Below, in pieces: positions 33,406-42,457 of a stretch of 64,000 nt of DNA. The position numbers and the translations under genes were made by a program. The notes under the pieces are model-generated. The model saw nothing but the letters and a program-made list of their open reading frames with translations. It did not search any database and was not told where the DNA came from. The stretch's first letter is position 1. Each line of letters starts with the position of its first letter. This stretch comes from Rhodococcus sp040643435 (GTDB taxonomy: Bacteria; Actinomycetota; Actinomycetes; Mycobacteriales; Mycobacteriaceae): NCBI RefSeq assembly GCF_040643435.1, contig NZ_JBEYUH010000004.1, positions 186,001-250,000 of the forward strand, written 5' to 3'.

Positions 33406-35892
33406 ATGGATCTGCTCGGTGAAGCTCGATGGCGTTGTCTGCGTGTCGAACCCGGGTCGGTGAATCACCCCGGAGAACTGTCCGACGAGGGCCCCTGGTT
33501 GCCGGTTCGCATACCCGGTACGGTGGCCGGCGCGATCCGCGATGCGGACGGCGCTGCTGCGGCCCGCGCATCGTCACCCGACGCAGACGATTGGTGGTTC
33601 GTCACCGACGTCGCGGTTTCCGGGCACGGGCCGTGGCGCCTGAGTTTCGACGGACTCGCGACTCTCGCGGATGTGTGGGTCGACGGCATCCACGTCGCAT
33701 CGTCGGAATCCATGTTCGTGCCGCTCACCGTCGTCCTCGACCGCCTGCCGCCGACGGTGCGGATCGCGGTCCGGTGTGCCTCGCTGGACGCTGCGCTCCG
33801 GAGGCGGCGCCCACGTGGCCGGTGGCGCTCGTCGCTCGTTCCGGCGCAAGGATTGCGGTGGTTCCGTACCACGATGCTCGGCCGCGCTCCCGTCTTCGGG
33901 GGAGCGCCCGCGCCGGTGGGTCCGTGGCGCCCGGTCCGGCTCGTCGACGCGAACAGTCCTGTGCTGCTGGAACGTTCGGTTCGTTCGAGTCTGCGGGGAT
34001 CCGACGGGGTGGTCGAAGTCGACCTCGTTCTGTCCGGCGCCACCGTCGCCGAAGCCGTGCTCGACATCGGCGGTGTGACGACCCGCGTGCAACCCGGATA
34101 CGGAGCGGACGGGACGGCGCGAATCAGTCTCCGACTGACTCTCCCCGACGTTCGGACATGGTGGCCTCATACCTACGGTGCGCCGAATCTGTATGCGGTG
34201 CAATTGTTTCTGGATGGTCTCCGGATGGAATTGGGGAACATCGGTTTCCGGTCGGTGGAAAAGTCCCCGGGTGACGGATTCGGTCTGCGGATCAACGGTG
34301 TCGACGTCTTCTGCCGTGGCCTCGTGTGGACGCCGAGTGACTCGATCTCCCTCGATGATCCGGCGAGGACCCGGCGGACGCTCGAGATGTGTGTGGCCGC
34401 CGGCGTGGACACGATTCGGATCCCGGGCACGATGGTCTACGAAAGCGACGAATTCTACTCGGCATGTGCAGAATTGGGCATCATGGTGTGGCAGGACGTC
34501 ATGCTTGCCACAACCGACCCACCCGACGATCCGCACTTCCGCTCGTTGCTCGAGGACGAGGTTCGAGCACTGCTCCGCCGGTGGGGTGGCAACCCGGCTC
34601 CGGTGGTGCTGTGCGGGGGAAGCGAGACCGAACAGCAGCCTGCCATGCTGGGGCTGACCGACGTGTCCATCGCGGCACTCGACGAATGGTTGCCCGCGAT
34701 CGTGGCCCGAGAACTGCCGGGAACGGTCTGGGTGTCGTCGTCCCCGTCGGCGCCACCGGGCAGCGACGCGCTGCCGATCGCGGTGAGATCGGGCATTGCG
34801 CACTATTTCGGTGTCGGAGGCTATCGCCGCCCGATCGGCGACGTGCGTGCGGCGGGCGTGCGCTTCGCCGCCGAGTCGCTTGCGTTCTCGATTCCGCCGT
34901 CCGACACCGCGATCGAAGCTGCCTTCGGAAGCGTGAATGTCGCCGGCCATCATCCGAGGTGGAAGGCGGCCGTGCCACGGGACAACGGGGCGTCGTGGGA
35001 TTTCGAGGACGTGCGAGACCACTATGTGCGCACGATCTTCGGTGTCGACCCCTCCGAGGTGCGATGGTCCGACCCTGCTCGATATCTCGTTCTCGGGCGT
35101 GCCGCGATCTGCGAGGCGTACTCCGAGGTGCTGCAGTACTGGCGCCGGTCCGGGTCGGGGTGCCGCGGCGCCCTGATCCTGTCGGCCCGCGACCTGCAAC
35201 CGGGAGCCGGATGGGGTGTGCTCGATGCCGACGGTAACCCCAAGGCACCGTGGTGGGTGGCGGCTCGGATATTCGCACCCATCACCGTGCTGCTCACCGA
35301 CGACGGTCTCGACGGTCTGCGAGTGGACGCGATCAACGACACCTCGGATGTCCTCGACGTCACCCTCAGGTTGCAGGCCCACACGCCGTCGGGTGCCGTG
35401 CCGGTGGATGTCTCGGTACCGCTTCGTCTCGGCCCGCACGAGACGAAGGTGTTCTCGTGGGCGGCGGTGACGGGCGGTTTCACCGACATCAATTCTGTGT
35501 ATCGGTTCGGCCCGCCCGCGTTCGAGACGGCGACGGCTCGACTCCTCGATCATGCCGCCGGGATCCTGGCGGAATCGGTGCGTTTCGTCGGTGGCCCGGC
35601 GCGGGCCGTCGAACGCGGAATCGGCTTGAGCGCGACCGCGCGACCCGTCGAGGGCGGGTGGAGTGTATGCGTCGGGACCGAGACCGCAGCACAGTACGTG
35701 CACCTCGATGTCACCGGGGGTGACCTGCAGGATTCGTGGTTTCACCTGCCTCCCGGAGGTTCTCGGACGGTCGCCGTTCGGGCGTGGGATCCGACCTCGG
35801 TCCTGACCGGTCGCGTGAGCGCACTGAACTCGGCTACGAGCACTCCGATCCGCGTCGTTGTCGACTCCGGCGACGGGTCCGTGAGCGTTTAG
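33406..35892 (+). CDS. glycoside hydrolase family 2-type protein (beta-mannosidase-like)
   Basis: An 828-residue GH2-like protein: sugar-binding and immunoglobulin-like domains first (WLPVRIPGTVAGAI, FDGLATLADVWVDGIHV), then a TIM barrel with GFRSVEK, INGVDVFCRGLVWTPSD and RIPGTMVYESDEFY. The acid/base Glu fits Glu407 in CGGSETEQQ (usual motif G-N-N-E) and the nucleophile fits Glu490 in RFAAESLAFSIP. Both Glu appear kept, but surrounding residues differ from ordinary mannosidases. No signal peptide is seen, so it may act inside the cell. A TTG at 33388 overlapping the DUF1839 stop (TTGA) is an alternative start and would continue the overlap pattern. Its link to the carrier-protein pathway is unexplained. 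Confidence 0.78.
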   Translation: MDLLGEARWRCLRVEPGSVNHPGELSDEGPWLPVRIPGTVAGAIRDADGAAAARASSPDADDWWFVTDVAVSGHGPWRLSFDGLATLADVWVDGIHVASSESMFVPLTVVLDRLPPTVRIAVRCASLDAALRRRRPRGRWRSSLVPAQGLRWFRTTMLGRAPVFGGAPAPVGPWRPVRLVDANSPVLLERSVRSSLRGSDGVVEVDLVLSGATVAEAVLDIGGVTTRVQPGYGADGTARISLRLTLPDVRTWWPHTYGAPNLYAVQLFLDGLRMELGNIGFRSVEKSPGDGFGLRINGVDVFCRGLVWTPSDSISLDDPARTRRTLEMCVAAGVDTIRIPGTMVYESDEFYSACAELGIMVWQDVMLATTDPPDDPHFRSLLEDEVRALLRRWGGNPAPVVLCGGSETEQQPAMLGLTDVSIAALDEWLPAIVARELPGTVWVSSSPSAPPGSDALPIAVRSGIAHYFGVGGYRRPIGDVRAAGVRFAAESLAFSIPPSDTAIEAAFGSVNVAGHHPRWKAAVPRDNGASWDFEDVRDHYVRTIFGVDPSEVRWSDPARYLVLGRAAICEAYSEVLQYWRRSGSGCRGALILSARDLQPGAGWGVLDADGNPKAPWWVAARIFAPITVLLTDDGLDGLRVDAINDTSDVLDVTLRLQAHTPSGAVPVDVSVPLRLGPHETKVFSWAAVTGGFTDINSVYRFGPPAFETATARLLDHAAGILAESVRFVGGPARAVERGIGLSATARPVEGGWSVCVGTETAAQYVHLDVTGGDLQDSWFHLPPGGSRTVAVRAWDPTSVLTGRVSALNSATSTPIRVVVDSGDGSVSV

Positions 35893-36057
35893 GCACTCGC
35901 ACGTACGGGGCGAACCGGAACACGCCGCGCCGAAATCGACAGGTGCATATCGGGCACCGACGGGGTATATGTATCTTCCAAGGGGTCGATCACCCGATTT
36001 GCACCTTCTGCACGGTGCCGGTGACCACCTCTTCCCGCCTTCCGAGAGGAGATCGAC

Positions 36058-36222
36058 ATGGCGATCCGCTCCACGTCCCAGATCGGTGCCGCGCGCGCCA
36101 CTACGTCCACCCGCCGTCCTGCCCGCGTCGAGCAGGACGGACCGTCCTATACCGAGCAGATCCACTCGCAGTTGTTCTCGAACTACCAGCTTCCGCGCGG
36201 TGAGGTGCAGCGCAGCGCCTGA
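36058..36222 (+). CDS. small 54-residue peptide of unknown function
   Basis: ATG at 36058 with GAGAGGAG eight bases upstream opens a 54-codon frame ending at 36222. The first half is rich in Ser, Thr, Arg and Ala (MAIRSTSQIGAARATTST). The second half contains SYTEQIHSQLFSNYQLPRG. There is no Cys, signal peptide or membrane segment. It begins 165 bases after the glycosidase gene. The space between holds two GGTGC/GCACC inverted repeats (35942-35958 and 36001-36018). The strong ribosome site argues for expression. It could be a precursor peptide, a small regulator or an accessory of the preceding cluster. I do not recognise a family. Confidence 0.5.
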   Translation: MAIRSTSQIGAARATTSTRRPARVEQDGPSYTEQIHSQLFSNYQLPRGEVQRSA

Positions 36223-36319
36223 GTGAGCAGTCTCCGCCACGAAGGCTCCGTTGTGGCATCGCCACGCCATCTTCTCGACGCGGCGTTTAGGGCATTGCCG
36301 TGTGCGGCACACTGTCGGC

Positions 36320-37354
36320 ATGAGTGAGTCCACGACGAGTCAGAGCACGCGCATAGTCCTCGCGTCGCGTCCGGAGGGAGCGCCCACCGCCGACAACTTC
36401 CAGTTCGAGAGTGTGGATCTTCCCGAGGTCGGCGACGGGCAAATTCTGCTGCGGGTCGTCTACCTGTCCCTCGATCCGTACATGCGGGGCCGGATGAGCA
36501 CCGCGAAGTCGTACGCCGCGCACGTCGAGCTGGGGGACGTGATGGTCGGCGGCACGGTGGGACAGGTCGTCGAGTCCCGGCACCAGGGCCTCGAACCGGG
36601 CGACTACGTCCTCGCAGGGGCCGGCTGGCAGACGCACGCCGTCGTCGACGGTTCTGCGGTGCGCAAGCTCGATCCGCAGGCCGCGCCGATCTCCACCGCT
36701 CTGGGCGTACTCGGAATGCCTGGATTCACAGCCTATTCCGGATTGCTGAAGATCGGGCAGCCGAAGCAGGGCGAAACCGTCGTTGTGGCAGCCGCTACCG
36801 GTCCGGTCGGATCGGCGGTGGGGCAGATCGCGAAACTGAAGGGAGCGCGCGCGGTCGGTATCGCCGGTGGGCCCGAGAAGTGCCGGGCGTTGCTCGACGA
36901 GTTCGGTTTCGACGCGGCACTCGACCACCGCGATCCGAACTTCGCCGACCGCCTGGCCGAAGCAGTTCCCGAGGGCATCGACGTGTACTTCGAAAATGTC
37001 GGCGGTCCGGTCCAGGAAGCGGTATGGCCGCTGCTCAACACCTACGCGCGAATTCCCGTGTGCGGTCTGGTCGCGCAGTACAACGGCGCCGATCTCGATC
37101 GCAAGGATCGCCTGCCCGGATTGTTCAGCTCGATCCTGACCAAGAGCCTGACGATCCGCGGCTTCATCCAGACCGAGTTCGTCAAGGAGCTGTACGGCGA
37201 CTTCCTGCGCGACGTCTCGGCATGGGTACGCGACGGGCGGATCAAGTACCGCGAGGACATCGTCGACGGCCTCGACAACGCCCCCGAGGCGTTCATCGGC
37301 ATGCTCGAGGGGAAGAACTTCGGCAAGATGCTCGTACGGGTGGCGCCGGAGTAA
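36320..37354 (+). CDS. NADP-dependent oxidoreductase, zinc-free MDR (CurA / prostaglandin reductase-like)
   Basis: A 344-residue medium-chain reductase. The catalytic-domain motif SLDPYMRGRMS (about 49-59) and the NADPH motif AAATGPVGSAVGQIAK (about 158-173) with GIAGGPEKC match the alkenal/curcumin reductase group, which reduces alpha,beta-unsaturated ketones and aldehydes without zinc. Length is typical. It has its own upstream space and is convergent with the DoxX gene. The true substrate is unknown. Confidence 0.88.
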   Translation: MSESTTSQSTRIVLASRPEGAPTADNFQFESVDLPEVGDGQILLRVVYLSLDPYMRGRMSTAKSYAAHVELGDVMVGGTVGQVVESRHQGLEPGDYVLAGAGWQTHAVVDGSAVRKLDPQAAPISTALGVLGMPGFTAYSGLLKIGQPKQGETVVVAAATGPVGSAVGQIAKLKGARAVGIAGGPEKCRALLDEFGFDAALDHRDPNFADRLAEAVPEGIDVYFENVGGPVQEAVWPLLNTYARIPVCGLVAQYNGADLDRKDRLPGLFSSILTKSLTIRGFIQTEFVKELYGDFLRDVSAWVRDGRIKYREDIVDGLDNAPEAFIGMLEGKNFGKMLVRVAPE

Positions 37355-37388
37355 CGGATATCGGTCCGCTGCTCCGGCACCGGTCGCG

Positions 37389-37823
37389 TCAGCGGCGGGG
37401 AATTCCGGTCGACCACAGCGCCCACAGGATGAGCACCGGCTGGAAGAACAAGCGGATCAAGCGCTTACGGTCGGTGTCGAGGCCGAATGCGCTGCGCTTG
37501 CCGAGATACTGCGCGATGTTGCCCGGGAAGACGGCGACGAAGAACAGCGCGGCCAGGCGGCCGACGCGCACGCGGTCGCGATTCGCGACCGCGAGCCCGG
37601 CGCCCAGCATGATCTCGACACCGCCCGAGGCCATGACCACGCCGTCCTTGTCCATCGGTACCCAGTCGGGGACCTGGGCCTGGAACTCCCTTCGGCCCCA
37701 GAACAGGTGACCGAGTCCGGCGAATACCAGGGAGGCGGCCAGCAGATAACGCGCCGCAGTGCGGAGCCGCGTGGTCGGTGGGGGAGGGGCTTGGGTGGGT
37801 CGGGTGATCTTTACTTCGCTCAT
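37389..37823 (-). CDS. DoxX-like small membrane protein
   Basis: A 144-residue membrane protein with about four hydrophobic segments: YLLAASLVFAGLGHLFW, GGVEIMLGAGLAVA, LAALFFVAVFPGNIAQYLG and LIRLFFQPVLILWALW. The F-x-G-x-x-H start and the F-P-x-N-x-x-Q-Y motif are common in DoxX-family proteins of the kind annotated as membrane-associated oxidoreductase partners. Function is unknown. It starts 68 bases from the pcaF 3' end on the same strand and is not obviously part of the pca operon. Confidence 0.75.
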   Translation of the reverse strand: MSEVKITRPTQAPPPPTTRLRTAARYLLAASLVFAGLGHLFWGRREFQAQVPDWVPMDKDGVVMASGGVEIMLGAGLAVANRDRVRVGRLAALFFVAVFPGNIAQYLGKRSAFGLDTDRKRLIRLFFQPVLILWALWSTGIPRR

Positions 37824-37891
37824 GATCCGAGGCTACGGATTTCCCGGCGCTCGCGACGGCGGATCGTGTCGCGAGCACCGGATTCCGGATG

Positions 37892-39103
37892 TCAGGAGAT
37901 GCGTTCGAAGACCGCGGCGAGCCCTTGGCCGCCGCCGATGCACATCGTCTCGAGGCCGTAGCGCCCCTCCCTGCGATCCAGTTCGCGCAACAGGGTCGCC
38001 AGGATGCGACCACCGGTCGCTCCCACCGGATGACCGAGGGAGATACCCGACCCGTTGGGATTGAGACGTTCGTCGTCGGCCTCGAGACCCCACGACCGAG
38101 TGACCGCGAGGGTCTGTGCGGCGAACGCCTCGTTCAGTTCGATGACATCCATGTCGGCGAGCGTCAATCCGAGGCGCCCGAGTGCCTTCTCGGTGGCAGG
38201 CACCGGCCCGATGCCCATGGTGCGCGGCGGGACACCGGCCACGGCCCAGCTCGCGAGGCGAGCGAGGGGACGCAGTCCCAGCGCCGCGGCCTTCTCGGAG
38301 GTGGTGACGATGGCGATGGCGGCACCGTCGTTCTGGCCGCTCGCGTTGCCGGCGGTCACGGTGGACTCGGGATCGATCTTGCCCCGGATGGGCCGCAGCT
38401 TCGCGAGAGTCTCGATCGAGGTGTCGGCGCGCGGGTGTTCATCGGTGTCGACCATGAGAGGGTCGCCCTTGCGTTGCGGCACCGCGACGGGCACGATCTC
38501 CTGCGCGAACACGCCGTTCTTCTGCGCGGCGACCGCCCGCTGGTGCGACTGCACGGCCAGCGCGTCCTGATCCTCCCGACTGATGGAGAACTCCGCCCGC
38601 AGATTCTCGGCGGTCTCGATCATGCCACCGGGCACGGGGAAGTCCCGGCCACCTGCGGTGACACGGGCACGGGCAAGGCGATCGGACAACGCGACGGCCT
38701 CACCCTTGACACCCCAGCGCATGCCGGTCGCGTAGAACTCGGCCTGACTCATCGACTCGGCGCCGCCGGCCAGGATCAGATCACTGCCGCCGGTCTGTAC
38801 CTGCATCACGGCCTGGAGCACCGCCTGCAGTCCGGAACCGCAGCGCCGGTCGACCTGAAGACCCGGAACCTCCACGCCCAGACCCGCATTGAGGGCCGCG
38901 ACGCGACCGAGAGCAGGCGCCTCGCCGTTGGGCGACGCCTGGCCGAGGAACACATCGTCGATGTCCGACGGCGCGATGCCGGTGCGGGCGACGAGTTCGC
39001 GGATGACGGTGGCGGCGAGATCCTCGGGGGCGACATCCTTCAGCACGCCACCGAACCGGCCCACAGGGGTACGGAGGGGCTCGCAGATCACTACGTCGGT
39101 CAT
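37892..39103 (-). CDS. pcaF: beta-ketoadipyl-CoA thiolase
   Basis: A 403-residue thiolase that splits beta-ketoadipyl-CoA with CoA to succinyl-CoA and acetyl-CoA, the last step of the pathway. The acyl-accepting Cys is in DRRCGSGLQAVLQAV (near residue 89). NEAFAAQTLAV, GHPVGATGGR and the C-terminal CIGGGQGLA complete the active site. It starts 23 bases after pcaR, so it is in the pcaBLRF unit. Generic acetyl-CoA acetyltransferases look similar; the operon context decides the name. Confidence 0.92.
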   Translation of the reverse strand: MTDVVICEPLRTPVGRFGGVLKDVAPEDLAATVIRELVARTGIAPSDIDDVFLGQASPNGEAPALGRVAALNAGLGVEVPGLQVDRRCGSGLQAVLQAVMQVQTGGSDLILAGGAESMSQAEFYATGMRWGVKGEAVALSDRLARARVTAGGRDFPVPGGMIETAENLRAEFSISREDQDALAVQSHQRAVAAQKNGVFAQEIVPVAVPQRKGDPLMVDTDEHPRADTSIETLAKLRPIRGKIDPESTVTAGNASGQNDGAAIAIVTTSEKAAALGLRPLARLASWAVAGVPPRTMGIGPVPATEKALGRLGLTLADMDVIELNEAFAAQTLAVTRSWGLEADDERLNPNGSGISLGHPVGATGGRILATLLRELDRREGRYGLETMCIGGGQGLAAVFERIS

Positions 39104-39126
39104 GATTTACCTCGATCGAGTCGAAA

Positions 39127-39945
39127 CTAGTGGGTTTGGGTGCGGGTGAGATCCGCGGTGATCGCTTCCGCGGTAGCGAGCAGAGCCGGGACGAGTTCGT
39201 CGTGCACGGTCTCGAGCCGGTACCGGGCGGCGTGGGTGGACAGATTCACCGACGCCACGACGCTTCCCGACGCGTCGCGGATCGGCGCCGCGAGCGATCG
39301 CAGGCCTTCTTCGAGTTCCTGGTCGACCACGCAGTATCCGTTGCGGCGCACCGCGGCGATCTCGGCGCGAAGAGCATCGGCCGTGGTGACGGTATTGCCC
39401 GTGATGGGCGCGAGATCGGCCCGGGCGAGATAGGCCTCGAACTGGTCGTCGGTGAGCCCGGCCAGCAGCACCCGTCCCATGGAGGTCGCGTAGGCGGGGA
39501 ATCGGGTGCCGAGGGTGATGGTGACCGTCATGATGCGACTGACCGGCACTCGCGCGACATAGACGACGTCGTCGCCGTCGAGTACCGAGACCGAGGTCGA
39601 TTCCTTGACCTTCTCGGCGAGCGTTTCGAGGTGCGGCCGCGCGACCTCCGGCAGTGTGAGAGCGGAGAGATAGCTGTAGCCGAGTTCGAGTACCCGGGGT
39701 GTCAGCCAGAAGCGCGAGCCGTCGGTGCGGACATAACCGAGCTCGATCAGTGTCAGCAGGAACCGCCGGGCGGTGGCGCGGGTGAGGCCGGTCGTGCGGG
39801 CGACGTCGGAGAGTGACTGTCGTGGCGAGTCGGCTCCGAAGGCCTTGATGACCGACAGGCCGCGCGCCAGCGACTGTACGTAATCGGGTGACGCGGCGAT
39901 GTTCTCGCGTGTGACCTCGGATGTCTCGATATCGGGAGTGTTCAC
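39127..39945 (-). CDS. pcaR: IclR-family regulator of the pca genes
   Basis: A 272-residue IclR regulator close in plan to CatR in this window. The winged helix is SLARGLSVIKAF, LSDVARTTGLTRATARRFL and IELGYVRTDG. The effector domain contains FPAYATSMGRVLLAG and ends in SVNLSTHAARYRLE. The GTG start at 39945 overlaps the pcaL stop (GTGA). PcaR proteins respond to beta-ketoadipate and control the pca genes, usually as activators. In the pcaB-pcaL-pcaR-pcaF order of Rhodococcus. Confidence 0.92.
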   Translation of the reverse strand: MNTPDIETSEVTRENIAASPDYVQSLARGLSVIKAFGADSPRQSLSDVARTTGLTRATARRFLLTLIELGYVRTDGSRFWLTPRVLELGYSYLSALTLPEVARPHLETLAEKVKESTSVSVLDGDDVVYVARVPVSRIMTVTITLGTRFPAYATSMGRVLLAGLTDDQFEAYLARADLAPITGNTVTTADALRAEIAAVRRNGYCVVDQELEEGLRSLAAPIRDASGSVVASVNLSTHAARYRLETVHDELVPALLATAEAITADLTRTQTH

Positions 39946-41111
39946 GATCCACCAGCTTCCTCTGCCTCGGCCAGGGCCTGCTTGCCGAGGGCGAACGCTC
40001 GGTTGCTGTTCGGCACGCCCGCGTAGACCGCGGTGTGAAGAAAGACTTCGGCGAGTTCGTCGGCATCCGATCCGGCACGAAGCGCGGCGCGGATGTGCAT
40101 GTCGAGTTCGTGCTCGTTGCCGACAGCGGTGAGGATCGCGAGGGTGAGCAGTCGGCGGGTGTGGTGATCGAGGCCCGGCCGCGCCCAGATGTCGCCCCAC
40201 GCCGTGCGGGTGATGAAATCCTGGAAGGGGCGGGTGAAGTCGGTGGCCGACTCGATGGAACGGTCGACGTGCGCGTCGCCGAGGACCGAGCGCCGGACAC
40301 GGAGTCCCTCCTCGTACACCGCGGTGCGGTGGGCGGCGGACGGGGTTGCGCGCGAGATGTGTTCGCGGATGAGCTTCGTGATCCTGCCGGCCTGCTCCAC
40401 ACTGGCGAGGTGGGCTCCGGGGGACACGATATGGAAGGCCGAGTCGGCGATCCCGTCCGCGAGTGCCCGCATCGTCGACGGTGGGGTGGCCGGGTCCTGC
40501 TCGCCTGCGATGACGAGGGTGGGTGCGACGATCCGGGCGAGGTCGGGTCGGCCGTCCCAGGTCGCCAACGCCTCGCAGCACCCGGCGTAACCTTCGTCGG
40601 TGGGGCCCTTCACCATTTCGACGTGGCGGGCGACGAGTTGCGGATCGTGTTCGGCCAGTTCGGCGGAGAACCAGCGGGAGACGATGGAATCGGCGATCGA
40701 GGCCAGGCCGTCGATACGCACGGACGCGGCCCGGTCGTACCACGGCTGCGCCGGCTGGAAGGCCGGCGACGTGCACAGCAGCGTGAGCGTGTCGACGCGT
40801 TCGGGATGATGCGAGGCCAGCCACTGGCCGACGGCGCCACCGAGCGACAATCCGACGAAGTGGACGTGATCGAGTCCGAGCGAGTCGAGCAGGGTCACGA
40901 CGTCACCGCCGAGTTCACCGACCGTGTAGGGGCCGGCGGGGGCAGGTGACCCGCCGTGCCCGCGGTGATCGACCGCAACGATGTGCCAGTCGGCCGACAG
41001 CGCATGGACCTGCGGGGTCCACATCGACAGGTCCGAGCCCAGCGACCCGAGGAAAAGCACGGTCGGCTTCGCGGGGTCGCCGTGCTGTTCGTAGTTGAGC
41101 ATGACGGTCAT
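39942..41111 (-). CDS. pcaL: PcaL: enol-lactone hydrolase fused to gamma-carboxymuconolactone decarboxylase
   Basis: A 389-residue two-enzyme fusion. Residues about 1-260 are an alpha/beta hydrolase (PcaD) with FVGLSLGGAVGQWLA as nucleophile elbow and a late His in VSPGAHLASVEQAG; it opens beta-ketoadipate enol-lactone. Residues about 275-389 are a carboxymuconolactone decarboxylase (PcaC), with RTAWGDIWARPGLDHHTRRL and HIRAAL. The fusion is characteristic of Rhodococcus and other actinobacteria. ATG at 41111 overlaps the pcaB stop, GTGA joins it to pcaR. The first half serves the catechol as well as the protocatechuate branch. Confidence 0.95.
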   Translation of the reverse strand: MTVMLNYEQHGDPAKPTVLFLGSLGSDLSMWTPQVHALSADWHIVAVDHRGHGGSPAPAGPYTVGELGGDVVTLLDSLGLDHVHFVGLSLGGAVGQWLASHHPERVDTLTLLCTSPAFQPAQPWYDRAASVRIDGLASIADSIVSRWFSAELAEHDPQLVARHVEMVKGPTDEGYAGCCEALATWDGRPDLARIVAPTLVIAGEQDPATPPSTMRALADGIADSAFHIVSPGAHLASVEQAGRITKLIREHISRATPSAAHRTAVYEEGLRVRRSVLGDAHVDRSIESATDFTRPFQDFITRTAWGDIWARPGLDHHTRRLLTLAILTAVGNEHELDMHIRAALRAGSDADELAEVFLHTAVYAGVPNSNRAFALGKQALAEAEEAGGS

Positions 41112-42457
41112 CGTGTGTCTCCTGAGATCCGGTCGGCGCTGTCGTGATGGGCGAGAACACGATCGACGATGTCGGTGGCATGGCCGAGATAGCGTGTGGG
41201 GTCGAGCAGTTCACGCACTTCGTGTGGGTCCAGATGTGCTGTCGTGCCGGGATCCTCGTCGAGGCGCCTTCCGGCGAGCGCAGCATCGGTGACGATGGTG
41301 CGTGCGTCGTCGGTGTGTTCGGACAGGGCGGCCGTGACCTTTTCGGCAAGGATCGCGCCGCCGGTGAGGTCGAGGTTGCGATCGAGAGCGTCGGTATGGA
41401 TGTGGAGCCCGTCCAGACTCACCGAGAGTTGATGTGCGGCACCGCCGGTGAGGCGCAGGATGTCGCAGATCGTTTCCCATTCGGCGTGCCACGCGCCTGC
41501 GGCGCGCTGGAATTCGTGGTCGGTCGACGACAGGATCGTCGAGACGAGGCCGGGAACCCGGCGAGCGGCGGCGCGTGCCGTGATCGCTGCGACGGGGTTG
41601 CGTTTGTGCGGCATGGCGGACGATCCGCCGGGCGCATCCTCGCTGACCTCACCGACCTCGGTGCTCGCCATGAGTACGACGTCCGTGGCGGGTTTCGCGA
41701 CGGCGCCGGCCGCGACGCCGAGCGTGGTCGCGAGGGTCGTGATCGGGGTGCGCGCGGTGTGCCACGGCGCGAGCGGCCGCGCGAGACCGAGCAGGTCGGC
41801 GACGGCGTCTGCGAACGCGAACCCGTCCGGATGGACTGCGGCGAGAGTGCCTGCGGCGCCACCGTACTGGGCGGGCAGGCGAGTGAGAGCACGGTCCAGT
41901 TCGGTGACGGCGTCGTCCAGGGACAGCAGCCAGCCGGCTGCGAGCGCGCCGAAGGTGGTGGGCAAGGCCTGCTGGCCGAGAGTGCGCGCGACCATCGGCG
42001 TCGCGCGGTGGGTGGCGGCGAGGCGAGCGGCGCCGTCGGCCGCGGAGCACAGATTCGTCAGGACGATCTTGCCTGCGCGTCGGGCGAGCAGCACCAGAGC
42101 GGTGTCGAGGATGTCCTGGCTGGTCGCGCCGACGTGAACTGCCCGCGCGGGTGCGTCGGCGTGTTCACGCAGCAGTGAGACCAGGGGGATGACGGGGTTG
42201 CCCCCGGCTGCGGATCGTCGGCCGAGGTCGGCGGGGTCGAGATCCTCGGCGAGTGTCGCGGCCGCGGAGGCGATGGCGTCGGCGTGCGTTTCCTCGACGC
42301 GGCCCAGCGCGGCAGCCGCACGGGTCAGTGCGACCTCCACATCGAGCAGTGCGCGAATCCATGCGCGGTCCGACAGGGCGGCGCCGAGTGCTTCCGCTCC
42401 GAAGACCGGGTCGAAGAGCGGGCCCCGGTCTCCGGCGCCTGAGAGTGAGGAAGGCAC
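41108..42457 (-). CDS. pcaB: 3-carboxy-cis,cis-muconate cycloisomerase
   Basis: A 449-residue fumarase/aspartase-superfamily enzyme that lactonises 3-carboxymuconate in the protocatechuate branch. The family signature GSSAMPHKRNPVAA lies near residue 275, with ARAVHVGATSQDILDTAL near 105. GTG at 42457 has GGAGG three bases upstream. It is the first gene of the minus-strand pcaBLRF unit and is divergent from pcaI, with a 143-base gap. pcaH and pcaG, usually directly upstream of pcaB, are missing here. Confidence 0.93.
   Translation of the reverse strand: MPSSLSGAGDRGPLFDPVFGAEALGAALSDRAWIRALLDVEVALTRAAAALGRVEETHADAIASAAATLAEDLDPADLGRRSAAGGNPVIPLVSLLREHADAPARAVHVGATSQDILDTALVLLARRAGKIVLTNLCSAADGAARLAATHRATPMVARTLGQQALPTTFGALAAGWLLSLDDAVTELDRALTRLPAQYGGAAGTLAAVHPDGFAFADAVADLLGLARPLAPWHTARTPITTLATTLGVAAGAVAKPATDVVLMASTEVGEVSEDAPGGSSAMPHKRNPVAAITARAAARRVPGLVSTILSSTDHEFQRAAGAWHAEWETICDILRLTGGAAHQLSVSLDGLHIHTDALDRNLDLTGGAILAEKVTAALSEHTDDARTIVTDAALAGRRLDEDPGTTAHLDPHEVRELLDPTRYLGHATDIVDRVLAHHDSADRISGDTR

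Noticed and set aside
33574..36333. A 919-codon open frame on the minus strand opposite the GH2 gene
   Set aside because: It mirrors the third-codon GC pattern of the GH2 gene, has Arg/His/Gly-rich low-information sequence, no recognisable domain and no ribosome site. It is an antisense shadow.
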